A stretch of DNA of 64,000 nucleotides from Nymphaea colorata. Taxonomy: Eukaryota; Streptophyta; Magnoliopsida; Nymphaeales; Nymphaeaceae. Below the pieces are notes generated by a model. That model made no database searches, had not been told where the DNA came from, and saw only the letters and a list, made by a program, of their open reading frames with translations. Each line of letters opens with the position of its first letter. Position 1 is the stretch's first letter. Position numbers and translations under genes: made by a program. This document shows, in pieces, positions 43,995-57,934 of the stretch. The stretch lies in NCBI RefSeq assembly GCF_008831285.2, contig NC_045150.1:4724001-4788000 (forward strand). Direction: 5' to 3'.

Positions 43995-46900
43995 CTATGC
44001 TTTTGTCTCCTCAGCAGCGTACAGAGCTTTGATTTCTTCAATATCATCATAGCTTCCAAGAAAAATGGGGGAACGTTGATGGATCTTGGTAGGGACCATA
44101 TCGAGTGCCTGTAGAAATAAGTAGCAACTTATCAAGACTACATTAACAAGAGAAGCTAAAGAAGATAAAGAGTTGTGTCACATTCTTCAGATATGAAACA
44201 GATGGGGAAAGGAGGAGGGGACCTATCCCGCTATCCCCTAGCAAGGCTGATCAGGACATCACACAGAAGTAACTCAGGAACCAATTAACTTCCAGTTTTA
44301 GGTTGCTGCTGCATTCAGCGGGTTCCCAAACCCTTAGCTACTGAACAACTGAAGCACCCGAGCTAAAGAAAAGGTACATTTTCTACTCATGGGTATGAAG
44401 CCCGCAAGTATTGAACATTTTGCTTCTTTATGTGACTACATATCCAGGGACTCAGCAAATCCGCTTGTGGGATGTCTGGACTAAATCCAAATGGTGCCAA
44501 AAATAGGCTACCAGCCATGATATTTCTTTTCATTCTGAAAATTTTTGTTAAGAACTGACATCAGATACATTTGATCACCTAATGTCAGTATGACAGTAGT
44601 GATTCTTTGACCAAGGACACCATAAGGCGGCTGACAATCTCAGATCTGGTACATTCCCAATCAGATCTTAAATCAGGCGTTTCGAAAATGAAGCTCTTAA
44701 AATGCGACCTTAAATCTAAGGTCGGATTACAAACTCATTGTTGGAAAAGTTGGATTTTTATACAGCTCCTGCTCCATCAATTGAGGCTACCAGCCTACCC
44801 AACAAGCCCTGAACTATTTCGCATTCAAGTTACCTATAATATGAAAGTGGTGACAGTGATGATAAAATAAAATCTTGTTCATACCCGTTCTTTGCCAGTG
44901 AAAGCTTGGCCTCCAGCTTGTTCCATCAAGAATGACATTGGGAATACTTCGTACAAAACACTGGTCCAAACAGGAAAATCAATACTATGCCAAGAAAAAG
45001 CATTTCTTTACATGTCATTATCAGACTATCTACACAGGCACATAGAAAAGAAAGTGATAACTTCGTTCCCACACAGACAGAGGTCTGCTATATACAGTGC
45101 CATGGCATTTTATGCGGACAGCAGGCCAAAGTGGCATTTAGACTCTTGTTGGAGCTAGTTCCTTATATATTGAAAATACTGTAAAATCTTTAACAAGTTT
45201 TAGAGAAAAAAGAAATTGTTGTATACATACCGCAACTTTCCGTTTGGACTCTTTTTATCTGCAGGATACAAGAAAGAGCCTCCATAAAGCAATGTGCGGT
45301 GAACATCAGCAACCATACTGCAGAAATTATACAATGCGTAAGAGAGAGGGAGAGAGATACTGCACAATTAACAAATGCAGAATATCCTGTCTTATAAACT
45401 ATAAGCCATAATAAGAAAAATTAGAACAACTGGCTGCAGTTGAGAACCCAATAACTAATTTAAATTCTACGCCAGAACTGGTTACATAATAATAGAGTTT
45501 AAGCTCACCTCGAGAAACATGGCGTAGCTGGTGAGGTTAGGGGCTTTTGAAGAAGAGATCTCTAGTTTAATTCTTATGAGTGCTACGCCTCTGCATCTTA
45601 AGTGGTGGAGCATGGCACTTAAATTGAATGGTTTATTCTGTAATGCCTATGCAGCCCAGGACCCTAAAGACAGAAGGAATGTGGTTTTTTTTAATTCAGC
45701 AAGACAAGTTCCTGCATCCTATTTTCCTTTGAAACTTTTGTTTCTTACATCTGATGATGTGTCTAAATTGCCCGTGATGATGTGTCTAAATTGCCCGTTC
45801 AATTTCATTATGAATGAGACAGAAGACACGAACTGTTTCGAGTTCGAAGTATTAAAAAGCAGAATTAACTCTTACCTTCCAATGTATCTCAATGACTTGG
45901 GAGGCGATCCATCCTTAGGGAACTTGCATTTCTCGACATACCTGGGGATACAAATTATCAGCAAAATGGACCCGAGAAGCTGAAAAAATCGTATAGCAGT
46001 TCATGACTTCCTATTGAAAGTACTTGGTAGTTGGGACATCCCAATTCTTTGCATTCCCTTCATTCACTGAATAGATTTTTCCCTTCTTCGGAATCTATGG
46101 CAGCACAATAATGCAACAGTTAATTATAACTAGGAAAGGTAGAAATGCTTCGAAATCTTAGTATTGCGCTTGCATAATTTCGAGAATTATTTGTCACAGA
46201 TGAAGAAAGTAGGAACCAATTACACAAGCAACTCATTGGCCCTTCTTCGGTCATGGAAGGAGACCTTCTAGTTCAAAGAAAAACTTTGCCTATGTAAGAT
46301 AATAAGCTTTTCTCAACTTGCATCATAGATGGACTATTCCACTTTAAAACTGACCAATGGGCAAAAAAGAGTATATATTAATGCACCTTGATATCGGGAT
46401 GGGTAAGTATGAACTCCCCAAGGGAAGGATCAAGCGTGAATCCGTTTACTCCAGCTCCAGTGCTTAATACAAGCTGCATTACTAAATTCGTTAAGTGAAA
46501 CAGAGCTCCTAGAGAAGATAATAAAATAGGAAAAGAATTTCACACAATAAAATAGGCAATAAAGCATGAACCAGGAGTATGGTCACCCTTAACAAGGGCG
46601 GAGGCACATGTGGAAATGTGTAGGCAGTTGCCCCTACAGTCCCACAAAATTTGTAAATTTATATATCGGTGGACACCAACTATTTTATTTATTTATCCAT
46701 TCATGCTCTTCAATTGTTTAGTTATTACTTATTTGGTGCCCCTTGATAAATTTTAAGGGGTCTAATTTCTTTTTTTTTTTTTCACAGGGTAAGATGAATG
46801 TTACATTTTCCTGTTGACTTTTGATGAATTGTCAATCTTGGTAAGCTTCTAGTCTGTACATGTTTGCATATGTGTACGCGTGTGTTTGGTTCCTAATACA

Positions 46901-49900
46901 TAAATAATGTCAAACAAGAACATTATAAATAAAAGGTTATAAAAAAAATTGTGCATTTTTTAAGATAAGACGTAATATGTTTACTTTTCTTGCTGGAAAC
47001 ATTAGCTACAGATAACCTAAGAAACATATATACACATATTCTTTAAATTATGTGAGTTATTTAATGCACAAATCTCTCTCTCTCTCTCTTATATACATAT
47101 ATATATATAAAAGATGGCAAACTTTTTCTCTGATATAATACGGTTAAGTTGTTTTCTTTAGAAAAATCTTGGTAACTTTTAAAAATAAAAAAAATCTTGA
47201 AAATAAAATGAGAAAAATGAAATAATGGAAAATGAAAGACACGTTTTTTTCGTTTCTTCTAGGATTTTTTTTTTTTGGTTTTGTAGAAGCACCAGTCATT
47301 TTACAGTTTTATACTGGTCACTTACTTTTGAAGTATAAAATGAACCGTTTATGAAATTATATAGATATATATAACACGATATGGAGCACTTTGCTGGCTA
47401 AAATATGCAACTTTCTCTACTTCGTCCTCTGAAAGAAGACAAATTATTACCGTGCAAGAGCTGCCGTACATACAGTAACCGGCAGCCACCATATTCTTTC
47501 CTGGCAGCAGCACATCCGATAAACTGGGCTCCGCCGAATCTTTCACCGCATAAATCCCAAAAATCTGAAAGGAAATGACGCAAGAAGAAGCACCATCAGT
47601 CCAACTGCCTCAAACTCTCACAGCCACCGCATCCAATGTGAATTTTTTTCCACATTTAAGTCGCAACCAAATAGAAAGTAATGAGTTGCATTAAGTTGTC
47701 GCATTAATATACATATCGAGCAAAGTCTTAGGAATGTTATGGTAAAGAGAAATACTGTTCCAATTGAAACGCCACAATCAATGTTGGAAGAGCCATCCAA
47801 TGGATCAAAAACAACACAATACCTGCACTATTTGCAACAGTTTGACAGTTAACCAGATTAGTATACTAATTAGATAACTGCAATCCAAGCAAAAGTATGC
47901 AATGGACAGAAACAGACTTTCCCCTTTTTGATGGCTCAACGAAGATTGCCTCTTCATCCTCCTCGGAGACGAGAATACACTGAAAAGGAAACAGAAAGCT
48001 CTCAATTCTTTAATACTGTTTTATCCCTAATAAATCAACTAAAAGGCCAAGGGCAATGTTTTTCGTACAAAACATGCCATTAAGCTGCATCTAAGAGCTT
48101 ACCGTTCGCCCACTGCTTATCAAAGCCTTGACAAACACTTCATTGGACAGCACGTCCAACTTCTTTTGTTCTTCACCCTGCACGGTAGATAAAGGCAATC
48201 ATCTAAAACCCTACAACAAACGGACTTTTCTCTAGAGAAGGAAACTGGCACATGCTGGAAGACTGGAACCAATGTCCTCAGAATTGTGGCTCGAGATGAA
48301 ATGTAAATCTTTGAATCAGTTTGCCGTTTTTATTAGGTATAGTACTTATAAAAACTGGCAATTATATAATTGACGATAACTGCTAATAAGAAGACGTTTA
48401 GATTCAGTAGTCATAAATAATTACTTTCTTAATTTCTTCCATATGCAGAACATTTTTTTTCCAGATTTTTTCTTTATTATTAATTTCTAAAAGCAGCTTT
48501 TAAAATGGACACGATATTCGAACATAGTTAGCAAGCCGCAGGCGTGAAATACTACCCAATAAAAGCTAAGAGAATCCGGGCAGTACTCTTGCATGCGAAG
48601 TTAAACAGCTAAAGGAAGAGAAATTCTTGTTAAAATTATAATTTATAGACCTGCAATGAGAACATTATTATGAAAAATTAAAGACCAAATGAATTTGGGA
48701 ATTACCTGTACGTTGGTTTCTCCCGCTAGACCAATTAGCTTTGCAAGACCAGCCTGTTCAAGAAATGGCAATGTCACATGCACAGACACAGAGAGGGGAA
48801 GGGATTAAGGGGGGGCGGGGGAGAGAGAGAGATACATATAGTGTCAAAAAAAAGAAGAAGAAAAAGCAGAACATTAGCTAGAATCTACCGGACTCTATAG
48901 AATGTCTATAAAAAGTCGACAACTATTCGGCCGTCCATTTTATTGCACGTCTTGAGTCTCGTTCATCCATAAAGCACAAAGTACGCTGTTTTCATTAATT
49001 CAGCCTTATCAATAGATTGTGCATGTTCAAGAATGTAAGATTCCAGAAAAGATCATGAGTTTTAGATACATAGATCAGATAATATAAGAATTTAGGAAAG
49101 CAACGATCGTTGCTTTGTCACATCATAAAATTTGATTTGGACATTGTTACACACACACACACACACACATATATATAACATAAATTTGTATCATGTTTCA
49201 AAAGTTCGGTATATTTGTTCCACTCGCAGGAGATGTATTATGGAGACGGGAGGGCTGCGACGGACCATGGGCCCCCATGAGCTTTTGAAAAATAGAAATG
49301 ACGTGTTATAAAGTTGGGAAAAAAAAATAAAGTTTTATTTTAGTCCTGGTCAAAACTTAGAGAAATATATTTTAAAAATTTTCTTCTTCTTTTTCTACTA
49401 ACCATCCAACGTTTGATTTAAATCAAAGGCTTAAATCATTAATAATGTGTCTAGCACGGATGAATCATGGGTTTTTTCGTGCGTGTGTACAAATACTAAA
49501 ACACAATTTTTCGAAAACATTCTAACCTCCAAAAAATGTTCCTCTTCGTTAATTGCGGACAACAATGAAAGGCATCAATATGGAAATTTTCGAAAAAATT
49601 TCACAAACCTGAGTCGTACATACGTAAAATTATTCATACTTCACAAACGCACGTGCCCTGGCATGCTGCGCAGCGGGCAAAGAAGATCGCCAACGATAAA
49701 AGAACGTTCATACCAAGCTTCAGTGTTGGGAGTCACGTGCGGGGCGAGGTTGGCCCGTTCAGACTTGTTAATTTGTCGGTAAAGTGGGTGCAGTTAGGTG
49801 CTGAACCCAGTCAAACTGCGAGCTGCTGCTGGGTTCATTGGGCCGCCCCGGTCATCATCCCTTTATACTTCTTCTGAAGGTGGTTGTCATTGAGAAATAC

Positions 49901-50540
49901 ATGGACGTTCCCGTCTATTTAGTGGGAACACAGTAAAGCCTAATCCGAGAAGAAAGCAGATTTCGTGACTTCAGAAGAAAAAGGAAAGCATATTAGAAAC
50001 AGAATTTGTAAGCACGTCCCTGATCAAATTGGCCAATTTGCTTAAAGGGGATTCGGCCTAGTTGGTCGGATCAGATCTTTTTTTTTTGGCCCGCTGCCTT
50101 TTTACGTGTAATTTCAAGCACGCTTCATATTTTAAAATTTTTTAGCACATCTCACTGTTGCTGGCCAAAAGGAAGCTCGAAGTTATATCATACGTGTTGG
50201 AATACATGAAAAATAAGAATGTCCAATATTATCTTTTAAGTAAGAAAGCCTTACAATCTTTTTAAGTCAGAAAGCCTTTGTCGGGAAAAGAAAGTATTAT
50301 TGTTGATTTCATCTTCGTGACTCACGAGTCACGTCTCAACTTGAATTGGAGGAGTGGTAAAGGGATGTCCTTATTTGACAAGTGAGATTTTTGTGTTATG
50401 CTGTCAAAAGTGAGATGCTGCCAACATGGGAAACGGTGTTCCTATGGGTTTAACTCGAGGGATAGTTAGGTAATTTTACAAAGATATTTTTTATTTATTC
50501 TCTTTTACTCTTGTAGGAGGCTTTTCCATTTAAATAGCAC

Positions 50541-50604
<64 letters not shown>

Positions 50605-51805
50605 TATCATTTCTAGTCCATGACACACCGTCCTCTTTTATGGGCTGTCTGTACTATATATAACCTGCTACATTAAAAATAAGAGAAGCTTGGCTTCAAG
50701 AGTTATAGCAAAGCTGATTAGGAGCTTGCCACGAGACCAGTCGCCAGTTTGATTACCATGGCTGATTACCATGGGCACTCTTGAGTAGTGGGACACAATA
50801 TCTAAGTTAAAAGAGTATATATACCATTGCCATCGCTGATGTCTGATGCAACTTACAATCCTAGAGGTGGGGAGAATTTCGGGAGAGGAGGAGGGCATTT
50901 GAACCTCTTTCAAACAGTGGATTGTTATTCTCTTGTGCATAAAAAAAAAGTGAAGCATTTTCTAAAGCTTTGGTCAAAAGGGAGACTCTCAAATAGAAAT
51001 TCCCTTTTCTTAATGCTTTTATCACCATCCACGAAATCAAGCTACTACGCTTAAGATGTCAATACATCCAACTTAAAGTTAATATACGATTGAAGTGCTT
51101 TTAGAGAAAATGACAGAAAAAAAATAAAACATCTAACCAGATTCAGATATAAAAATGACATCTGGTCGGATTTAGCTTCAGAATATAAGTATTTGACTGG
51201 ATCCAGTTTTGAATAAATATTTTATATCCTATATCCCATGTCAAAAGCATGTTTTTAAAATATTGTAATGTAGTTCGAAATGGATTTTAATCGGATTCCA
51301 ATTATGAATTCAAAATTCAGGTTCCAATTCGGTATATAGATTTTCAAGTTTTCTTTGAATCGAACCCAATTATGTAAACATCCGAAAAAATAGATACGAT
51401 TAAGAATGCCTGGTCGAATTCGATCCATCAACACTTTTTTCTGAAAGGGACGACACACACACCATCAGTTTCATCACGTACTACCAAGGTGGTTAGTGCC
51501 CTCATTGAAGCTCTATCGCTTCATTGAATCATAGCAAAATGGGCGATATCATCCAACATCTTATGGAAAGCTAACTGAAGCTAATTGAAGAGTCCCCCCA
51601 AAAAAAAAAAAGACAAGCAAGATTTGTATAGATCTGTCTCAGGGCGAGGAGCTTACACGAACCGAGTTGAGTAATTCTTGACTACCACCTTTCGAGTTAA
51701 GAAATTACCGAGCTCTGCCGGCGTGTTGCTTTTCTTTCTTTCACAACGGCCGTGTTAAGGGTATTTTGGAAATCAAAAAGACTGTTAGATATATTATTGT
51801 TTTGA

Positions 51806-51836
<31 letters not shown>

Positions 51837-54800
51837 ATAAAGGTTAGGTTCCATTATCAATCTCTACGTTAATAATACTAAAAACAAAATAGTCTACTTG
51901 TGCGTTACGCCATAATATGGATGGCCGTGGGCCCGTGAGAAAGCTTCCAGACCGCCCGTCCCTGCTAAGTTGCTAACACCAGGCCCGGCGGGCCTGTCAT
52001 CAGGAGGGTGGTCTTTTATGCAAGAGGGCCATGTATGTAACCTGCTCTTGAATTATAGACGCAAGAGTGCAAGACATTTCATAGTAATTCTATCACAATA
52101 ACCGCAATTTTTCGTTTTGGCTGTGAACTAGCGGCCCTGAGTTCAATCACTGCCATACGAAGACAAACTTGTACATATATTTTATTTTTTAATTTAATAA
52201 CAGAACAAAATTAAATTTAAGAAACCAGTCCTTTTAGAATAAATTAAATAAAAGATTCATATAAGGCTGCGTTTCCTTTTACATGTTATTTGTTATATTC
52301 TTGGGTAGAAGAGCGTGAAAACGAGACTTTCTTGTCAAGATGCAGTTTGTACTTTCTTGACAGTCGTCAATGAGGTTTATATTAGAAAAATCAGAAATAT
52401 AGATTCACAATTGCGATTGTTACGAAAAAATGATCAAAGGAAAAGTTTTCCCAAACTAACTTTTGGTACGTCTAATTATGCAACATATCCATATAATGAA
52501 AATTAAATGAAATAAACTCATATTGTAAATCAAACAGCCCATAAGGTTTCTGTGTTAGGCCGTAACACAGATTATTGTGTTCCCACGGCTTAAACCTAAA
52601 GGGTATTTTAGTTATTCTATGGGGACATTTTTCGATTTCTCATTTTTACCGTCATAAAGAAATCTTCCATTTAATTAGCAGGGTTCTTTTGGTCATTTTA
52701 AATTTATAACACATGATATTTTGTTATGAGCCATAACATATAACCTTCTTTAGGTCATAATAATGAGCAGCTTCACTGATAACAAAATCTAACTTGCTTC
52801 CCCGCTTTATGGTTGTCTCATTTAAGTAATACCATAGTTACAAAAACACGTTTAAAAAAAGCACGAAAAAAGAATAAATTAAATTACCGTTTAAAACTAA
52901 AAAAATACACTATTTGAAAAAAATTGTTAAAAACGAAAAAACTCGTTCTAACGAAAAAACGTGTTTTTTTCTTGTTCTTTTCAGTTTTTTCATGTCAAAC
53001 AGTTTTTATTTTTTATTTGTTGCAAATCTACTTATCTTTTGATGTTTGTGATATTAGTTTCTCACTTATTTTTCCTTTATTTTTAATTTTGTTTTTAAAA
53101 AAAAATTTACCATATTTTTTTTGTTCTTTTCCTGTATTACACCCAAGAAAAACTTTGCTCTTTGAAACTCAAAAACATTAATTTGTCACTAATAATCCTC
53201 ACTTTCAAGACTCTCCACTGAAAGGGAAGGAAGAGTGCCCTTTTCTCCCCGAGCTTAAAAGCCACTGATTTCATGGCCAGCTCCTTAGGATTGCATTCGG
53301 ATTTAAACTGCATCAGTGGCGGAGTTGGGATATTTTGATTGAGAAGTCATCAGCCCAAGCCTGATGTACATGCTTCATATAATTTTTAATTCATCATAAT
53401 GTAATTTTGAATTATTTTAATGACAATTTTGTTTTGGCTGGTAGGGGCAATAGTCACACCAGTCCCACCAATAAAACTAAAAAACATAGCACCGGTAAGA
53501 ATTGAACTGGCAACCCATTATCAACGTGGAGAAAAAAACAAAAACGGCTTTCCCATGAAGCAGCCGGAAGCTCAGACGTGGGATGTAGGGTCTGCAAAAT
53601 CTGACTACGGGACCCGGAACCGAAATATCAGTTACGCAAATTGGGTTATAGTTGAGATATTTACATCTCAAACTGAGTTGGAACTTTGAAATACGATAGG
53701 ATGTGGCCAGATTATACGTAAAAACTCAAACCTTACTCCTATGGGTTTGGGTTCGGTTTCTAAATTCTAAGTCCAAATCGGACTAAGAAATATATGATTA
53801 AATCGGATACGGTAAATGGTAGGTCCGACTTCATTAAAAGAGTCAGCATGGGTCCCATGGGAACGTGGTGGTTTTCACAGGAAGAGCTTTCACATGAAAG
53901 GTGCTTCCTCACCTCCACCTCCCTATCGAAAAGAGGCGACACCTAGAGCTTTCCCCGAAAATTCTCAACAACCCTTTTAATCAGTCTTAGTCGGATTTAA
54001 TTTGCTCTTTAGAATCGTTTTCCGAACCCACTGCGTCAGTGGCGCCAACTTCACTGCACCTGCGCCTCGAAATTCCGATGAAAAGCGACGGTTGCGAAAC
54101 TGTCTCCGCATCTGAAACTCTTTCCCTGTCGATTTTCCTTCCCCCTTTCCGTCGTTCTCAGTTGTAGATGTTTTTTAGATATTCATGACGATTGACACGC
54201 GCGCGACTAATGAGAAACAAAAACGACAGTTTTTTGGCCTTTCTAATTTTTCCACAGAATTCGGATAGGTGAAACTTTGCTTTTACGGTGTGGATTAGTG
54301 AGGGAGAGTTTTTTCATCATTTCAGATGGAAGCGTCCGGAAACGGCACCGGGAAGAACCCTAGGACCATCGCCTTTGAAACCGAAAACTCAAGGAGAAAG
54401 AGAACGCAGTTCGGGAGTAGTGATTCGCGTTTCTCTTTTAATCCACACTCTACGAAGAAAAGAGAAGAGAAGAATTGCCAGTTTTGAGAAAAAAGAAGTG
54501 CCGACGAAATCGTCGGTCGGCACGGCCGATGAAGAGCGGAACTTGTTGAAATAGCAATACAGATCGGCCAGCTCGTAGAAAGGGAGAAACCGAACACGAG
54601 GTTCGCGGAAATTCCTCGTAGAAAGTGCTAAAAAGAAGACGAGTCCATCGAAGCGGCGGGAGGAGAAAAAAAAAGAAAGAAAAACGAACGGAAGGAATGT
54701 GTAATTGGAAGGAGAGACGAGGGAGGTCTCACCTTGTTGACGGAGGAGCAGACGAACTTGCAGCCGAGGACGATGTGGTTGAGAAGGATGGTGAAGTCGC

Positions 54801-54891
54801 CTCTGGACTCCGGATGCTTCGACTGCTCGTTCAGCACGAACCTGGTGATCGTCATCAGATCCGTCCGGTGCGCCTCTGCCGCGTGGTCCAT
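43995..54891 (-). CDS. cyFBP: Cytosolic fructose-1,6-bisphosphatase, 12 exons
   Basis: The enzyme hydrolyses fructose-1,6-bisphosphate to fructose-6-phosphate in the cytosol, a control point of sucrose synthesis and gluconeogenesis, inhibited by fructose-2,6-bisphosphate and AMP in this family. Exons (minus): 54891-54733, 48753-48706, 48177-48103, 47979-47918, 47822-47756, 47564-47451, 46473-46387, 46094-46024, 45941-45876, 45317-45231, 44960-44885, 44108-43995. They sum to 1026 bp, 341 residues, the usual cytosolic length. Signatures are [20 protein letters not shown] at the start, [19 protein letters not shown], the metal/phosphate-site loop [18 protein letters not shown] (about 120-137), [20 protein letters not shown] and [20 protein letters not shown]. 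There is no transit peptide and no redox-regulated cysteine insertion, so it is not the plastid isoform. NWDVPTTKY has Val where Gly is common. Intron 1 is 6 kb. Confidence 0.97.
50542..50600. repeat. (TA)n microsatellite
   Basis: Nearly 60 bp of uninterrupted TA dinucleotides in the first FBPase intron. Confidence 0.92.
52265..52541. mobile_element. Tourist-like MITE, second copy of the GGCTGCGTTT family
   Basis: It starts GGCTGCGTTTCCTTTTACA and ends TGTAAATCAAACAGCC, an inverted pair similar to the termini at 40684-41594. The left flank is TAA, but the right flank is CAT, so the 3-bp duplication is not intact. Confidence 0.5.
52545..52745. mobile_element. Palindrome-ended MITE-like segment
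   Basis: CTGTGTTAGGCCGTAACACAG near 52549 and TTGTTATGAGCCATAACATA near 52723 are each palindromic and are roughly inverted relative to one another. A single similar palindrome occurs at 39107. No clear target duplication was found. Confidence 0.4.
52827..53170. repeat. AT-rich dispersed repeat, same family as 27060-27410
   Basis: CCATAGTTACAAAAACACG begins a stretch that matches the reverse complement of 27060-27410 in block order. Poly-A and poly-T runs dominate, and the frame inside is not a gene. Confidence 0.5.
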
Positions 54892-54901
54892 TCTGACGAT
54901 G

Positions 54902-54934
54902 CAGGGAGGGAGAGGGAGAGAGAGAGAGAGAGAG
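54902..54934 (-). promoter_or_regulatory. CT-rich microsatellite in the FBPase 5'UTR
   Basis: On the minus strand, a CTCTCTCT run of about 30 bp lies immediately upstream of the ATG (about 10-43 bases away). Pyrimidine-rich leaders are common in highly expressed plant genes. The exact transcription start is not visible. Confidence 0.55.
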
Positions 54935-55208
54935 TCTAGAGGAGCTAAGGGTTTAGCTTCTCCTCCTTTTTTTTCTTGATTGCTCTGTAGGAGAAGGAAG
55001 AGAGGACGAAGAAGAAAGAAGAATATGGACAACAGGGAGAAAGGGACGAGCTCTCCTCCTCTTTTCCGCTGGTGTTGGAGTGAGCCAAAAAGAGGCCAAG
55101 TAAAAAGCAGAGAGATGGAGGCGCCCCAACGCAACGGCCGAGGCCGAGTGGGTGACTCCGTGTGAGAGAGAAGATAGCGCTATCTCCTTCTGATGGGGCG
55201 CTTCCGGG

Positions 55209-55217
55209 ACACGTGGC
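55209..55217. promoter_or_regulatory. G-box (ACACGTGGC) upstream of FBPase
   Basis: ACACGTGGC is a full G-box/ABRE-type core recognised by bZIP and bHLH factors. It lies about 320 bp upstream of the FBPase start codon, a plausible promoter position for a light- or sugar-regulated gene. Binding is inferred only from the motif. Confidence 0.5.
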
Positions 55218-57895
55218 AACCAAAGGACGGAGGGATTGGTGGTGTTTGTTACGTGAAGGGGAGGATAACGATCTTCTGGCGCCCGACGCCGATGAAGCGC
55301 ACGAACTTCTGTGATTGCATGGATCCGAGCCGACGGAGCGGCTGACTGGAAGGTCACTGGGCCCCGCGCCCCCATTCATGATAAAGTTACCAAGCTGGTT
55401 ATGTATCGTTCGTGCAAAAACGTAGAAAAAAGAAAAGATAATATTCTTTTTTTTTTTACGTTCATAAAATTAATGCTTCAACGCATTTTAAACCAGAAAA
55501 GGGGAACCAAGAGAGCAAAATTCTGGACATAATTGAAAAGCAAAAAAAATACTAGTAGCCAAGAAGCTAAACGATTCTTGTAAATTGATTTCAAATCAGT
55601 GAGTTACCCGTTTAAAATCCATATACAAGTAAATATTATAAATTGTGCATTTTATGGTTTTGATAATACAAAATAAAAAAAATAACCATGAAGTAATAGG
55701 GCTGATTTTAATTCCTCTAAGTATCGTATATCTAGGATTTGTTGGAGGGACTGATCCTTTTCTTGTTTACTTCATATCACGATATTGTCCTCTTTTTTAA
55801 TTTTTTCTGCTTGGGTTATTTGTTGATGATTTGGTGAAGTAAGGAAGAGAGAATCTTAGAAGGCGAGCGAATGCAAGGCGTTCGTGCAAGTGGACGGACG
55901 TGGGGTTCGAGTGGTTTGAGGCGAGGCGAAAAGGGGAACCCTTTCGCTCTCTGATGCTTTCCTTATCAAAAGAGAGGAGAGGAAGGGGTGCCAAAGTGGG
56001 CCCGACCTTGATTCTCCGCCCAACCTTAGTGGGGAACCGACGGAGAAGCATATTCCTTGGCGCGGGTTCCGGCGAGCTCATGGCTTCAGTGCGTCGGACG
56101 ATCTAGGCCGTCCATCCGGAAGGTCGGTTGTTGAGTGGGATGCCCTGACGTGGCCGTGACTGGAGAGGAGCGGAATGGCACGGTAAGCAGCCGCATGACG
56201 TGAAGGACTGGACATCGAGTCGGATTTGGATGATGAGCTGCATGACTTCCGTCTTTGTTCTCATCTTCTCATCTCTGCTCCCTGCGGTTGAATTTTCCAT
56301 GCTTCCGACACCATTGACGGTGTCATTCATAGATTTCCACTGTCCATCCATGGGTGTGCATGTATATACCTACCATTGATGGGATCATCATACGCAATTG
56401 CTATCCAATATATATATAACGGTCGATTAAAAGAAATACAAAGAGAAAACTGATAGGTATTTTTTCATATGGTATTTGTTCACACTATTTTTTTCTTGTT
56501 TTTTTTTATCAACAATGCTTCAGATGACTGATTCTGATTAGATGAATGAGTAACTCTAAATCACCAGAGTCATCATTCAGTCACTATATATATATTCCCT
56601 TATGAGAAAGGAAAGTGACTTTTCACTAGATCGGGTTCTCCATCGAGGTTTCTGCTTTAAGTAGAAATCAACGGAGCTTAGACGGGATAACATCACGTTA
56701 AAATGAAAAGGAAAAAGGAAGAATCAAATCTATTTGATAAAACTGAATAATGTTCACCTGTATGTAAAAGTCATTGTTTTGGATGTGACCTGTACCAAGA
56801 AAGTGCCGGCCTTTGACAGCCCTTAAACGGGTTAAATTTGCTTTGGTTGTAAACATGTGAGAGCGTTTTCGTGTAGGAGCCAATCACATATTTACTGATT
56901 CGAGTGGCGGCTATAAGTTCAAATGGAAAACCATAGTCAAATCTGAAGCGGACAATTCCTATATGTTTTCAATGCTAGGGAAAACCAAACACTATATGGA
57001 TGGGATTTGCTCCGCTATTCTCTCGAAATACAATGTACCACTGACATCCCGAAATAGTGGTATATGTTGTAGAAATGCGAGTCATGAGACAATTGTGTGT
57101 GCTTCTAAATGGAATGAAAACATGATCTGGTTTTGGATCCTTAATTTGGATGCCAAGATCAGATTTATGCTTGAATATGAATCCAGTTAGCCGGATTAAG
57201 TAGAGAAAATATAATCTACTTAATAATCCTATTTAGATGCAAATGAAGCTTTTCATGCAAGTCCCAACAAAGCTTCTATCAAATCCAAAATCCAAAATCA
57301 AACAACGCATATGTCATTATGCCCCCCTCTTAAAAGTCACTTCCATGTTCTGCTTCCAAAACCAAGCGCTGGTAAGTCATACCGAATGGAGACAAACTTG
57401 CAAGAGCCCAGATTTAAGATACGTATGAACATGCGACTTAGAAAACCTTGTAGTTGCCAAGACAAGGTTCCAAGTTTGTCAAACAGGATAAGATTTTTTG
57501 AAATGGAATATATCAAGGCTCCAGGCTTTAAAACATGGATGGGCCGAAGCTTTTGTCGACCTTGAAGAATCAGTGTCTAAAAGGCCTTGTAGGTCATAAC
57601 TTCAGTAGAATGCAAATGGAATCGGAAGGGTTTGACTCAGTTGGTGGAATCCCATGCAGTGAATCCTATACCTGCATTAGGTGAAGAATAAGAATTTATT
57701 CGTTAACTGTAACTTCACCCCGCTTCCAATGCGGATGTATACTGTCCGTGAAAAGGTGAGGCCTGCAAGGTGGGTCTGAGTTAAGGCTTTCAGGTTGAAA
57801 GAGGAAAACTTTGACACCAAGCTAAAGCAACAAAGGGAAGACATGCACGTAACACGTTTTATACTAAAGAACAATGGATCAACAATGGAGGCGAG

Positions 57896-57898
<3 letters not shown>

Positions 57899-57932
<34 letters not shown>
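57899..57932. repeat. (GA)n microsatellite
   Basis: About 16 uninterrupted AG units in the FBPase to MINDY intergenic region. Confidence 0.9.

Positions 57933-57934
<2 letters not shown>

Larger units (their letters stand above)
48754..54732 (-). other. 6-kb first intron of FBPase with repeats
   Basis: It contains (CA)n-(TA)n at about 49148-49178, a long (TA)n at about 50542-50600, another (TA)n at about 51800-51836, GGATTC-type dispersed repeat at 51100-51440, a Tourist-like MITE (52265-52541), a palindromic MITE-like segment (about 52545-52745) and the AT-rich family at 52827-53170. Frames at 49447-49877 and 53420-53689 have no recognisable homology. Confidence 0.6.

Noticed and set aside
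45531..45983. 150-residue plus-strand ORF
   Set aside because: It overlaps an FBPase exon (45876-45941) in antisense and the intron; no family resemblance.
54322..54597. Minus-strand ORF in FBPase intron 1
   Set aside because: It lies wholly within the intron, the plus strand is also open, and no protein family is recognised.
54945..55379. 144- and 140-residue minus-strand frames upstream of FBPase
   Set aside because: Ser/Pro/Arg-rich low-complexity frames in the GC-rich promoter and leader; no start context, no homology, two frames open at once.
57700..57900. Possible exon with EENFDTKLKQQREDMHV
   Set aside because: The frame is broken upstream by a stop, no splice-supported neighbours, no family recognised.
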